Made by a program: the position numbers and the translations under genes. A stretch of 64,000 nt of DNA from Viridilinea sp964592425. Its GTDB lineage: Bacteria > Chloroflexota > Chloroflexia > Chloroflexales > Chloroflexaceae. The notes beneath the pieces were generated by a model, which saw only the letters and a program-made list of their open reading frames with translations, was not told the DNA's origin and searched no databases. Each line of letters opens with the position of its first letter. Position 1 is the stretch's first letter. The stretch spans positions 62,001 to 126,000 of the forward strand of contig CAZQCG010000009.1 of assembly GCA_964592425.1 (NCBI GenBank). Reading direction: 5' to 3'. This document shows, one piece after another, positions 1 to 9,767 of the stretch.

Positions 1-9
1 ACCGTCCCC

Positions 10-45
10 CCTGCCGTCGCTCGGCAGGCAGGTGCGGGCTATAAT
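10..45 (+). promoter_or_regulatory. Hairpin followed by candidate promoter of prk
   Basis: CCTGCCG at 10-16 pairs with CGGCAGG at 22-28, probably the end of an upstream transcript. A TATAAT -10 box lies at 40-45 in the context GGGCTATAAT. No convincing -35 is visible. It is correctly placed to drive the phosphoribulokinase gene. Confidence 0.4.
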
Positions 46-132
46 CAACATCAGCCAGCAAACCTGAGCGCAAGATCCCGAGGAGTGCCAGCGTGGCGCT
101 CCTACGTGCCCCGCTCGGTACGGCAACCACGT

Positions 133-1032
133 ATGCAGCAGTGCCCGGTCATCCTGGCCGTCGCCGGCGATAGCGCCGCAGGTAAAACCACCCTGACCGC
201 CGGAGTCGCCGCCATCCTTGGCCACGAGCATGTGGTTACGCTGCGCCTCGATGATTACCATCGTTATAGTCGTGCCGAACGCCATGCGCGCGGTATGACG
301 CCGCTGCACCCCGATTGTAACGATCTCGACCTGATGGAGATCCACCTGGCCCGCCTGGCCCATGGTCGGGCAGTGGTCAAACCAGTCTATAGCCATAGCA
401 AAGGGGCAACCGACGGTACCCAGCAGGTTGACCCGGCCCGCTTCGTGGTTAGCGAGGGCCTCTTTGCCCTGGCGACCCCGCGCCTGCGGGAGCCCTGCCA
501 TGTGCGCGTCTTTCTCGATCCACCCGAGGATCTGCGCGAACGCTGGAAGCTGCGGCGTGACTGTATCCAGCGCGGCTATACACCTGATCAGGTGCGTGCC
601 GAGATTGCCCGCCGACAGCCCGATGCGGCCGAATTCATTCACCCCCAGCGCGGCTGGGCCGATATGGTGGTGCAGTTCTATCCCAGCGAGTCCGGCAGCA
701 CTGCCCAATTGAGTGTGCGCCTGGTTCTGCGCCCACGCCTCAGCTACCCTGACTTCAGCGAGGTGATTGCCCGCCAGGGCGACCCGCCCGCTGTGCGCCT
801 GCGCGTCGGGCGCGATGAGGGTCGTCTGACGGAGATCCTGGAGATTGATGGGCGCCTCAGCGCCGCCCAGGCAGCCGCCGTCGAAGAGGTCATCCTGGAC
901 AGCTTGCCCGGCCTGCGCCACCTCCGCCCTGAGCAGATCGGCACCTTCCTCGACGGCAATGAACCAGGGCAGAGCCATGTGTTGGGCCTGGTACAACTGC
1001 TGATCGCGCACCAACTGCTGCGGGTGGGCTAG
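133..1032 (+). CDS. prk: Phosphoribulokinase
   Basis: The product should phosphorylate ribulose 5-phosphate to ribulose 1,5-bisphosphate with ATP, the CO2-acceptor step of the Calvin cycle. A Walker A loop GDSAAGKTT lies at residues 12-20. It is followed by the PRK-type LDDYH segment, a KPVYSHSKG segment matching the family's KPIYNH region, and a VSEGLFAL segment. The WKLRRDCIQRG stretch also matches PRK and not uridine kinase. The ATG at 133 gives an N-terminus of family length (299 aa). A GTG at 85 in the same frame would add 16 residues but has its GAGGA only 2 nt away. The gene stands alone; no RuBisCO genes are in the window. A hairpin follows at 1080-1100. Confidence 0.88.
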   Translation: MQQCPVILAVAGDSAAGKTTLTAGVAAILGHEHVVTLRLDDYHRYSRAERHARGMTPLHPDCNDLDLMEIHLARLAHGRAVVKPVYSHSKGATDGTQQVDPARFVVSEGLFALATPRLREPCHVRVFLDPPEDLRERWKLRRDCIQRGYTPDQVRAEIARRQPDAAEFIHPQRGWADMVVQFYPSESGSTAQLSVRLVLRPRLSYPDFSEVIARQGDPPAVRLRVGRDEGRLTEILEIDGRLSAAQAAAVEEVILDSLPGLRHLRPEQIGTFLDGNEPGQSHVLGLVQLLIAHQLLRVG

Positions 1033-1079
1033 TGGGCCACTTGTTGTGACCCTTGCCATAAGGTGAGGTGGTTTTGCTT

Positions 1080-1100
1080 GAGAGGGGTTGCGCCCCTCTC
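1080..1100 (+). terminator. Hairpin downstream of prk
   Basis: GAGAGGGG at 1080-1087 pairs perfectly with CCCCTCTC at 1093-1100 around a 5-nt loop, 48 bases after the prk stop. There is no T-run after it, so it may end transcripts inefficiently or protect the 3' end. Confidence 0.45.
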
Positions 1101-1264
1101 GCTCCCCGCGATGGCACCGAGCACAGCAAGTGCCCCCCTAAAACGCCGGTAGAGTATTCTTGAAACGCACCAGCGAGCCGGTTTAAGAGCCGGAGTCGTG
1201 TACTGTGATTGCTGGGCTGATGATAGCGGCGGCGCGATGGGGCATCGGCGGCGCCTTAGGTGAC

Positions 1265-1330
1265 GGCCGAAGCATTCGCCATTAGCCGATCCCGTTGGAG
1301 GGGAGGCCTCCCGTGGCGAATGCTTCGGCC
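1265..1330. repeat. Long perfect inverted repeat, REP-like
   Basis: GGCCGAAGCATTCGCCA at 1265-1281 has its exact 17-base reverse complement at 1314-1330. The 32-base spacer holds a second palindrome, GGGAGGCCTCCC. It lies in the 424-base region between the convergent prk and kelch genes. It looks like a mobile REP or MITE-type hairpin rather than a simple terminator. Confidence 0.6.
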
Positions 1331-1339
1331 CTACTACTC

Positions 1340-1452
1340 CGTCCGAGTAATGCTGATGGGTTGACGGCGTTGGGGCGCAGCAGCGCTCGCCGTTGCTGCG
1401 CCCTTACCGGGTGCGTAGTCTTCCCGTCATGTTTGCTCGGACGCTGTACTAC
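1340..1452. repeat. Intergenic structured repeat, copy A
   Basis: The segment 1352-1452 is clearly similar to 51578-51677 (copy B). It contains nested stems: TGACGG (1362-1367) with CCGTCA (1424-1429), and GGGCGCAGCA (1373-1382) with TGCTGCGCCC (1394-1403). In copy A an outer pair CGTCCGAG (1340-1347) and CTCGGACG (1436-1443) flanks these. Copy A nearly abuts the corrected stop of the kelch gene at 1457. Confidence 0.6.
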
Positions 1453-1456
1453 AGTG

Positions 1457-4400
1457 CTATCGCCTCACCAATGGTAGGAAGATCCGATGGTTTGAACTCG
1501 GGCTCGGATTGGGACTCGGGCTGGGGCTTCTTGGGCTGGGACTTGGATTGGGGCTGGGGCTGGGACTCGGACTTGGACTGGGACTCGGGCTGGGGCTGGG
1601 ACTGGGGCTGGGACTCGGGCTGGGGCTGGGGCTGGGACTCGGGCTGGGGCTGGGGCTGGGNNNNNNNNNNGGCCTTCTGTGGGGGGGGGGGGGGGGCCCT
1701 CTTCTTGGTCGGGGTCCGGGGGGGGGGGGTGGGCCGGGGCGTGGGACGGGGGGGGGGGGGGGGCGTGGGACTGGGGCTGGGGCTGGGGCTGGGACTCGGG
1801 CTCGGACTCGGACTTGGGCTGGGGCTTGGACTGGGACTTGGGCTCGGGCTGGGACTCGGGCTCGGACTTGGGCTGGGACTCGGGCTGGGGCTGGGACTCG
1901 GACTGGGGCTGGGGCTGGGGCTGGGGCTGGGACTCGGACTTGGACTTGGGCTGGGGCTGGGACTGGGGCTGGGACTGGGGCTGGGACTGGGGCTGGGGCT
2001 GGGACTGGGACTGGGGCTGGGACTGGGGCTTGGGCTGGGGCTTGGGCTGGGGCTTGGGCTGGGACTTGGGCTGGGGCTGGGGCTGGGGCTGGGACTGGGG
2101 CTTGGATCGGGCGTCGGCTCCGGCGTCGGCTCCACTGTGGGTTCCGGTGTGGGTTCGGGCGTTGGTTCGGGTTCTGTGAGCGGGGGAATGAACGGGGGCA
2201 GCAGCACGTCGTTTCCTAAGGGCGAAGGATCGCCGCTGAGTTGCGGGGCCAGTCCTTGCCCAATAAATCTGGTCCAGCCATTATCACGGGTGATGTCGAA
2301 CAGCCGGTGCTGGATGTAGTCAACATAGGCGCTTGGATCGCTGCTCGTGCTGCGTGGTGGGTAGAAGAGCCCGATGCCGTGGGCATGGTCAAGGTTGACC
2401 TCGAAGGTGGCGTAGGCACGGGTATTCGGGTCAAAGGCCTCGTAGCGATGGCTGGCATGGCGCTCGTAGCGCACGAAGGGCGGCTCGTCCTGGGCTGGAT
2501 CGCCCTGCACTGCCGCGATCAGCGCCGTCGCAGCAGCATCCAGCACCGCATCGTCAACCTCAGCGCGAACCCGCTCAGCCAGGTTCACAATGTCTACATA
2601 GACATCCTCAACGTCAGGCTCGACCGAGCGCAGCCCGCCCGAGTCGTACTTCTGGGCCGCGTCACGGATGGCGCGCACAGCAGTGAGTCGCGTAGCGCGA
2701 TCAGCCTCGATGTAGGCCAGCAGACGATCACCAAAGACGCTGATCCGTTCCTCTACCCTGGCAAATTGGGCCATGTCATAGACCGCAATCGTATAGGCGA
2801 GCTGCTCGTTGCCAACCAGGTCGGCGTAGGTGTCAGCCACGGCCCGTGCGTAGTCCTGGGGGCTGGCCGTGCTCCCTGCGTGGGCGCGGTAGCGATCATA
2901 GGCGAAGACGCCCCAGGCCGTTGTGGGCGAGGCGATCACGTACTGGGCGAGGCCCTCGGCGATGGCCGCCGTCTCGTAGAGGCCGAACGAGCAGCCGTCG
3001 TAATGCAGGACATCGAGCTTGCGCGCCCCATTGTCAGTAGCCTGCTCCAGGGCGCTGCGTAACTCGATGGGCGTCAGGAAGGGACGCTGATTTGCCGCAC
3101 GACTGCTGTCGTCCTGGGCGATGCCGACGACCCCATTGGCGTGGTCTACCAGCGCCAGCATGGTGTGGGCAGAGTCAGGGAAGGCCGCGAAGCCCCAGGT
3201 GACGAAATCGCGCAGGGTATCGGGATCGTCCATGCGCGCCTCGGGCTGCGCCGTCCCGTTCCATACACCGTCACTGCTCAGGGTGTACCGCCGCGTGTCG
3301 TTGGCACCCGGCCCGTCGTAGAGCACCCCCACCTGCACGTTGGCCTGCGGCCCGGCCCGCTGGAGTCGGTAGAGCATGGCGTTGATATCGGGGTTCGTGC
3401 CCATCCAGGGGTCGAGGTTGTTGTCGGCGGCTGCGTAGATCAGCATAGTCCAGGTGGGCTGGCTGCTACAGCTGCCAGCGTTGGTACAAATGGTGAGTGT
3501 TTCCTCGATCGGCTGTGACCACTGACCTTCGTCGTCCTGCACCTCCAGGCGGATGTGGCGCACCCCAAGCGGAAGCTCTGCGGCGGGGAGGATCAGGCTA
3601 CGTTCGGTGCTGAAGACCACCGGCTGGCCCTGATCGTTGAGGTAGCTCCAACGATAGGCGCGGATCACGTCGCTGCTGTCCTGATCAGCGCCACTGCCCG
3701 CAAAGATGATGCTATCTACACCCTGGCGGGCATTGCGCGGCAGCAGCCGGTTGATCGTGGCAATCGGCACCGGCCGCGCCAGCGAGCCTGTGGCCTGGTG
3801 CAGCTGCGTATCGGCAAGCGGCACACCCGCGTCGGTCTCCCCACCGAAGGCGACGATCTCGCCACGGTAGGCGTCGTAGGCGATGGCAACGCGCTGCCGT
3901 GCGCTCAGCGGCGTCGCGGCGACCCGCTCGCGCCAGGTGCTGCCGTCCCACTCCCAGGTATCGCCGCGCACACCGGCCTCGTCGCGCCCGCCCGTCACCA
4001 CCACCACGCCCCGGTCAAGATCATAGGCTGCGCCGTGCCCCACACGCGCCACGAGGGGCTGCGCGGGCGTCACATTCGTCCAGGTGGTGCCGTCGTACTC
4101 CCACACATCGGCCAGCAGGCCACTCCCGCGCTGCCCGCCCACCAGCACCGCCACGCCCCGGCGCTGATCATAGGTGAGCGTGGCCCCGGCACGGGTCGGC
4201 GGTGCGCCCGTCGGGCTGATCTGCTGCCACGTCGTGCCATCGTACTCCCAGGTATCGCCCAGGTATGCGCCGCTTGCGCTTGCCCCGCCAAAGAGCACCC
4301 ACACATTACGGCGTGTGTCGAAGGTCAGGCTGTACGCGCTGCGCGCAGGGGGCCGGCTTGCGGGAGCTTGAAGGCGCCAGTCGGCCCCATCCCAGAGCCA

Positions 4401-6914
4401 GGTGTCGTCCAATGCGACGCCATCCGCGCCCGCGCCGCCGAACATCAGCAGGCGGCTCCCCTCGCTGTTGCGGGCGATCTGGTGGCCCTGGCGCGGCGGC
4501 GGCTGCGTGTCCGGGTCGAGTTGCACCCAGCGGCTGCCCTGCCAGTGGAAGGTACGCCCGCTCAGGCTCCCGTCTGCCGCCCGCCCACCAAAGAGCAGGC
4601 TGTGGCCGTTGGTGGTGTAGTCCAACGCGGCGGCAGAGAGCGCGGTGGGCACGTAGCTGTCGTCGTGCTGTTCGTGCCAGGTCGAGCCGTCCCAGAGCCA
4701 GGTGTCGTCGAATGCGGGATATAACCCGCCATCCGCGCCACCAAAGAGCAGCAGCGATCCCTCAGGCTCACTTACCGTGAGATCGTACATTGAGCGCGCC
4801 GAAGGTCCATCAGCCAATCGCGTATATGTCCAGGCATTACCATCCCAACTCCAGATTCCTGTCCAAGCACCACTGCTGGAATCGCGGTGGGGGACTATCA
4901 ATTGCTGCCGCGTTTGATCATACGCCATCGCGACACATGTGCCTGAGAATTCGCTACAGGTTGGATTGGTCGTGGGTGTACGTTGCTGCCATGTCACGCC
5001 ATTCCACACCCAGGTCTGATTGGGTGCAGAACCATTACGCAACAGGACTGTCTCTTGACGCATGGGATCATAGGCCAGAATAGGTTGTAGCAACTGGGTC
5101 GGCGGCATGGTAGCAGGCGTAACATCGCGCCACGTCTGCCCATCCCACTCCCAGGTATCATTGAACGCCGTATTTCTCGTATCAACTCCGCCATAGAGCA
5201 CGACGCGCTGGCGGGCGCGATCATAGACGATCTGATGGCGCGAACGTGCTGGTGGTGAGACATTTAAGTTGAGTTTCTCCCACGTGTGCCCATCCCAGAT
5301 CCAGGTGGTATTGGACAAAACACCGCTCTGCAGTCCACCAAACATGATGATCTGCTGGTTGGCCTCGTCATAGGTCATCGCACCGCGCATGGTAAAGCTA
5401 GGACTGGACGGAGGTGTTCGTGGCGTCCAGGTTATACCATCCCACTCCCAGGTGAAATTGCCATTTTGACCACCCCAACCACCGAAGAGCACCACGCGCT
5501 TCCGTTCGACGTGGTAGGCCATCTGGTAGTCGTAGCGAGCAGCCGGACTCACCCTCGGCGCACGCTGGTTCCAGTCTATCTCGTCCAGCTCCCAGGTCTC
5601 GCCGGGGTAGGTGGTCGCGGCGGCGTCACTGTAGCCACCCGCGAGGATCGGTAGATCGCGGGTGCTGTCGTAGGCCAGCAGGGCACCTGCGCGCGGCGGC
5701 AGATCGACCCGCAGCTCGGCCCATATCTCGCCATCCCAGGCCCAGCTATCATCCAGGGGCGTGCCGCCCGCGTCAACGCCGCCCACCAGCAGTACCCGCC
5801 CGCGCACCGGGTCGTAGGTCATGGCGTGACCGCTGCGGGCGCTGGGCATGGTGAGCGGATAGGCCCGCGCCCAGGTGACCCCGTTGTACTCCCAGATGTC
5901 TTGCTGGAGTACACTGGCGCGCAGGCCGCCGAAGAGCACGAGCCGGTCGCGCCTGGCGTCGTAGGCAACCGCGAAACCGGTACGGGCGGGGGCCGGGATC
6001 GCCGCCGGTTGGCGTGCCCAGGCCGCGCCATCCCAGGCCCACACGCCGAGCTGGGTGGGGCTGGCGGCGTCGGCGCCGACCAGCAGCACCCGGTCGCGGG
6101 CGCTGGCGTAGGCCATAGCCGGGCGTCCGCTGAGCGCAGGAGGCGTAATGCCGGTGATCTCGCGCCAGATCGTGCCGTCCCACTCCCAGGTATCGGTAAG
6201 CGCAGCGCCCCCGGCGCCCGTCCCGCCGAAGAGGATGATGCGCTGGCGGACGACGTCGTAGGCCATGGCGTGGCCCGAGCGGGCCGGTGGTACTACCAAT
6301 GGTGCCAGACGCATCCAACTGCGCCCATCCCAGGCCCAGGTCTCGGCCAGCGGAACATCGACACTGCCCTGGCGCTCAAGCCCGCCGAAGAAGATCATCC
6401 GCTGGCGGGCGGCGTCGTAGGCCATAGCCGCCGCCTTGAAGCTCGGGTCGGCCCGCCCGACCGTGGCCCATGTCGCCTCAAGCGCCTCCCGAGCCAGCAC
6501 GACATCCTCCTGCTGGCCGCCCTCGTGGGCGACAAAGGTCTGGGTCTTCTGGTGGCCCTGGAAGCTTGCCGTGACGGTGATCGTATCGCCGGGGCGCGCA
6601 CTCAGCCAGTCGTTCGAGTCGAGACGCGCAAAGTAGGAGGGCTGACTGGCACCGAGCTCGCGCCGGGTGTACACCGTCACGCTCTTGTCACCAAGGGTCA
6701 GGGTAACCTCGGCGTCGGCCACGGGCACGCCGTTCCAGTAGACGTAGCCGCTGACGCAGCAGATCGCGGTGGCGTAGTCAGTCGGGGCCGTGCCACGCCC
6801 ACAGCCGCGTGGCAGCGGCGGCACGCTCAGACCCGTCGCGGCGGCGGGCGTGTGAGCCGGGATGAGGCTCACGAGGAGGCTGGCGATCAGCATGAGCAGG
6901 GTGCGGCGTGCCAT
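1457..6914 (-). CDS. Secreted kelch-repeat protein with C11 clostripain-like peptidase domain
   Basis: A signal peptide (residues 1-26, ending AAA) precedes about 18 kelch-type repeats (roughly residues 140-1080) of the form AYD..R.R.VLFGG...DTWEWDG.TW. A PKD-like segment follows, and then a clostripain (peptidase C11) domain opening with WTMLIYAAADNNLD. The likely catalytic His is 1258 in VDHANG and the Cys 1308 in YDGCSFG. The tail is a PE/PT linker followed by a very long Ser-Pro dipeptide tract. The frame is broken around the gap at 1661-1670 and adjacent poly-G runs. Past the gap, the Ser-Pro frame continues without a stop to TAG at 1457-1459, ending HRIFLPLVRR. The uncorrected frame would run to 1449 through an implausible Gln-Pro tail. 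AAGGAG precedes the ATG. This is the last gene of the operon after the CHAT gene (42-base gap). It probably acts outside the cell in adhesion or proteolysis. Confidence 0.8.
1488..2106. repeat. Ser-Pro coding hexanucleotide tandem repeat
   Basis: Units of the type GGGCTGGG(A/G)CT(C/G/T) repeat across the segment and encode Ser-Pro dipeptides on the minus strand. Wobble positions vary in the regular part, so it is an expanded but not freshly duplicated tract. The poly-G part (1681-1763) is probably an artefact. Confidence 0.75.
1661..1670. other. Assembly gap (10 N) inside the Ser-Pro repeat
   Basis: Ten N interrupt the tandem hexanucleotide tract. On the 3' side, 1671-1766 holds G-runs of about 16, 12 and 16 bases that look unlike the ordered repeat. 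The coding frame differs on the two sides, so the gap length and the flanking sequence are both unreliable. Confidence 0.9.
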
Positions 6915-6956
6915 GGGGTCGAGCTCCTTGTTGTTGGGTAGCAGGGCGTACTGGAC

Positions 6957-9767
6957 TCAACCGGCAGCCAGCGGGTTTTCCATGGCGTGGCGCGCGATCA
7001 GCTGGAAAGCGGCCCAGTCAATGGGGTGGTTGTAGCCATAGGCACGCAGCTGGGCCTGGGCCTGCTGGAGCGCCTGCGGGAGTGTGGCACCACGCTGGGC
7101 CAGGCCATAGAAGGCGCCCATCAGCAGGCGCGTGGCCTCGTCCTCCACTGGCCAGAGGCTGGCGAGGGCACAGCTGGCCCCGGCCAGCAGGAAGGCGCCG
7201 GAGATGGCCAGGAGCGCACCGCCGCGCTCGGGCCGCGTGCCGCTGTCGCAGGCGCTCAGGGTGACCAGCCGGGTGCCGTGCAGGCGCAGGCCCAGCGCGT
7301 CGGCCAGGAGCAGCGGCCCGTCGGCCAGATCAAGCTGCGAGAAGAGTGGTGCCTCCGGCCTGATACGCCCGTGGGCGGCGATGTGCAGCAACTCAGGGGC
7401 CACCGCGCCCCGCAGGTCGGTCGAGGTGGCGGGATCGCGGCAGACCAGGGCTGGGATAGCTTGTTGTAGCGCGGCGAGCTCGGCGGTGACCTGCGCCAGG
7501 GGCGGATCGCCCGCGTAGCCCAGCGCCAGGGGCGGGCCAGGCCGTGCCGTAACCGCCTCATCGAGGGGCGTAGCGGGCCTGCGATCAGCGAGCCCCAGCA
7601 CGGCCGCCGAGGGGATGAGCAGCAGCACATGGCGTTCGCCCAGGTAGCCCTCAGGGCCATGCAGTGCGGCCCACGGCACGTCGAACAGCCGCTCGTCAGG
7701 CGCGATGAGCAGCTCACCCCGCTGGGGGAGATGGGCGCGCAGCGGTGCGACCAGGAACGCGTCGAGCTTCGCCAGCAGCGCGTCGGCACTCGGGCGCTGG
7801 CTCGCGGCGGCCGCCTGCCGCTGCGCCGGGCTCGCCCCGGCACGCAGGCTCACCAGCAGCAGCTCCAGGCGCCCAAGCGCCGCGTCCAGGGCCTCCAGCT
7901 TACAGAGGCGTACCCAGCGCGGTGGGGCCTCGGGCAAGAGCAGGCAGGCATAAACGTGCGTCGCTCCGACCAGGTAGTCGATCACGGCCTGTCCTGGCCG
8001 CAGGCCAGCGCAGATCTGGTCAAGCGTAGGCAGCGGCTGTGGCTCGCGCTGGCGAGCCTGGCGGCGTGTCGCCTCGCTCAGGGCTGCTTCGGCGGCGCGG
8101 ATACGCTGCTCGCAGAGGATCCGGTAGTCCGGGGTGCTGGCGAAGTGCTGCTCCTCCTGCCAGGTCGTCAGCTCGGTGCGGGCGGCGAGCCATGCCGCGT
8201 CGGGCGGGGCGGGGTCGGCCGGGGCGGCGAGGTCGGCCCACGGGCCGCCCTTGGCCTCGATCAGGGTCGTGGTGGCGACGAGGGGCTGGCGGCTGGCGAG
8301 CTGGGCCTCGATCAGGCGGGCATAGACGGTGCGTGCGCCACTCAGCAAGCTAGCCTTCAGCTCCTCCGCTGGCACCGTGCGGCGCTGCATGTCCAGCAGA
8401 TCTGCGGCGCGACGGAGCGGGGCGCAGGCCTGGCGGGGCGGCAGTTGGTCAGCGAGCCCCGCGCAGGCCCGTTGCTCAAGCGCGATCAGGCCGTGCGTGT
8501 GAGCGGCCTCGGCGCTGGACTGATAGCGCGCCAGGGCCTCGGGCTGGCGCAGCCGCGCTGCGCAGTCCGCCCCGAGCAGCGCCAGGTCGAGGGCCTCGGG
8601 CACGGCACCGTGATCGCGCAGGGCAGCTGTAGCGGCGTCCACCTCGGCCAGGGCTTCCGCAAGCCCCGCCGTCCGTCCCTGGAGCAGCAGGGGGGCGGCC
8701 GCGTAGCCACGCAGCAGCGCCTGCCAGGTGGGCGCAACCGAGTCGGCCAGCTGCCGGGCCGCCTCCAGGTGGGCGGCGATCTGGCTACCCCGCCCGGTTG
8801 CCAGGGCTAGGCGGATTGCCAGCAGGCGCGCCTCGACACTTTCGGGCGGCAGCCCGGCCCGTGCGAAAGCCTCGGCGGCGAAGACCGCCTGCTCGCGGGC
8901 CTCGCGCGGGAGCTGGAGCCGTTCGTAGAGGCTGGCCGCCTCGATTGCGATGGTGGCCAGATCGATCTCGAGGCTCACGGCAACAAAGCGCTCGCGTGCC
9001 TGGCCTAGCAGGCCAAGGGCGGCGAAGAGCTCGCCCCGGTAGAGTGCCAGGCGCGCCAGGTTGACCAGCGCGCGCCCGCCGACCTCGGCCGCAGCGCCAG
9101 CCCGCGCCAAGGCCGCGTGGAGGGCCGCACCCGCGCCATCCAGGTCGCCCAGCGCCAGCGCCGCGATGCCCTGGTTCACCAGGGCCGAGGCGTGGATCAT
9201 TGGGTGGCCGTGGCGCTCGGCGGCCGCCGCCGCCCGCTGGGCCTGGTCGCGCATCGCGGCGAAGCGCCCGCACTGCCCGAGCACCAGCGAGCGGTTGAGG
9301 GCGAGGCGCATCCAGTGGGGGTGATCGGGCAGCGGGGCAAGCTGGCGGGCAGCCTCCTCAAGCGCAGCCTCGGCGTCGTCGAGCCGGCCCAGGAAGCCCG
9401 CCGCCATACCATAGCCCAGCAGCACTCGTGCGCAGTCGTCCGGCGGGCCGGCGCGCTCGAAGTAGAGGCGCGCCGCCGCATAGTGATCGAGCGCCTCGGC
9501 GTGAGACCAGTTGAGCAGGGCCAAACCCGCGCACCAATGAGCCCGCGCCAGACACTCCGGGTCGCCCGTTTGCTCCGCAACACGCCAGGCGAGGGCCACG
9601 ACCTGCCTGGCCTCGTCAAGGCGGTTTGCGTCCAGGGCGACCTCGATCACCTCCAGGGCCGCCGCGAACAGCCCGCGCAGCTCGACAGCCCCGGCGGGCA
9701 GGGCTAAAAGCCCGGTCGGGGCAGCGGCGTGCGCCTGCAGCAGCGGCGCGAGCAGCGGATTACTCAT
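6957..9767 (-). CDS. TPR-rich CHAT-domain protein (caspase-fold peptidase)
   Basis: There is no signal peptide, so it should be cytoplasmic. The N-terminal half (to about residue 430) is Ala/Leu-rich helical repeat of TPR character with many A..G..L...G...A positions. The last 330 residues are a CHAT domain: a strand ending HIAAHG carries the likely catalytic His (about residue 799), and LSACDSG carries the likely Cys (about 840). Both residues of the dyad are present, so the peptidase may be active. The start ATG lies inside the end of the upstream gene (8-nt overlap), which implies translational coupling. Its substrate is unknown. The neighbours (anti-sigma-like protein, sigma factor, secreted clostripain protein) suggest a signalling role. 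A scaffold function without proteolysis is the alternative. Confidence 0.85.
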   Translation of the reverse strand: MSNPLLAPLLQAHAAAPTGLLALPAGAVELRGLFAAALEVIEVALDANRLDEARQVVALAWRVAEQTGDPECLARAHWCAGLALLNWSHAEALDHYAAARLYFERAGPPDDCARVLLGYGMAAGFLGRLDDAEAALEEAARQLAPLPDHPHWMRLALNRSLVLGQCGRFAAMRDQAQRAAAAAERHGHPMIHASALVNQGIAALALGDLDGAGAALHAALARAGAAAEVGGRALVNLARLALYRGELFAALGLLGQARERFVAVSLEIDLATIAIEAASLYERLQLPREAREQAVFAAEAFARAGLPPESVEARLLAIRLALATGRGSQIAAHLEAARQLADSVAPTWQALLRGYAAAPLLLQGRTAGLAEALAEVDAATAALRDHGAVPEALDLALLGADCAARLRQPEALARYQSSAEAAHTHGLIALEQRACAGLADQLPPRQACAPLRRAADLLDMQRRTVPAEELKASLLSGARTVYARLIEAQLASRQPLVATTTLIEAKGGPWADLAAPADPAPPDAAWLAARTELTTWQEEQHFASTPDYRILCEQRIRAAEAALSEATRRQARQREPQPLPTLDQICAGLRPGQAVIDYLVGATHVYACLLLPEAPPRWVRLCKLEALDAALGRLELLLVSLRAGASPAQRQAAAASQRPSADALLAKLDAFLVAPLRAHLPQRGELLIAPDERLFDVPWAALHGPEGYLGERHVLLLIPSAAVLGLADRRPATPLDEAVTARPGPPLALGYAGDPPLAQVTAELAALQQAIPALVCRDPATSTDLRGAVAPELLHIAAHGRIRPEAPLFSQLDLADGPLLLADALGLRLHGTRLVTLSACDSGTRPERGGALLAISGAFLLAGASCALASLWPVEDEATRLLMGAFYGLAQRGATLPQALQQAQAQLRAYGYNHPIDWAAFQLIARHAMENPLAAG

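Noticed and set aside
1393..2319. Plus-strand open frames of Gly-Leu or Gly-Ala repeats across the low-complexity tract
   Set aside because: They are the complement of the Ser-Pro tract of the kelch-clostripain gene, have no ribosome site and cross the gap and poly-G artefact.
3555..6941. Several plus-strand open frames of 270-390 codons under the kelch repeats
   Set aside because: They are His/Arg/Ala-rich antisense readings of the repeat region without start signals.
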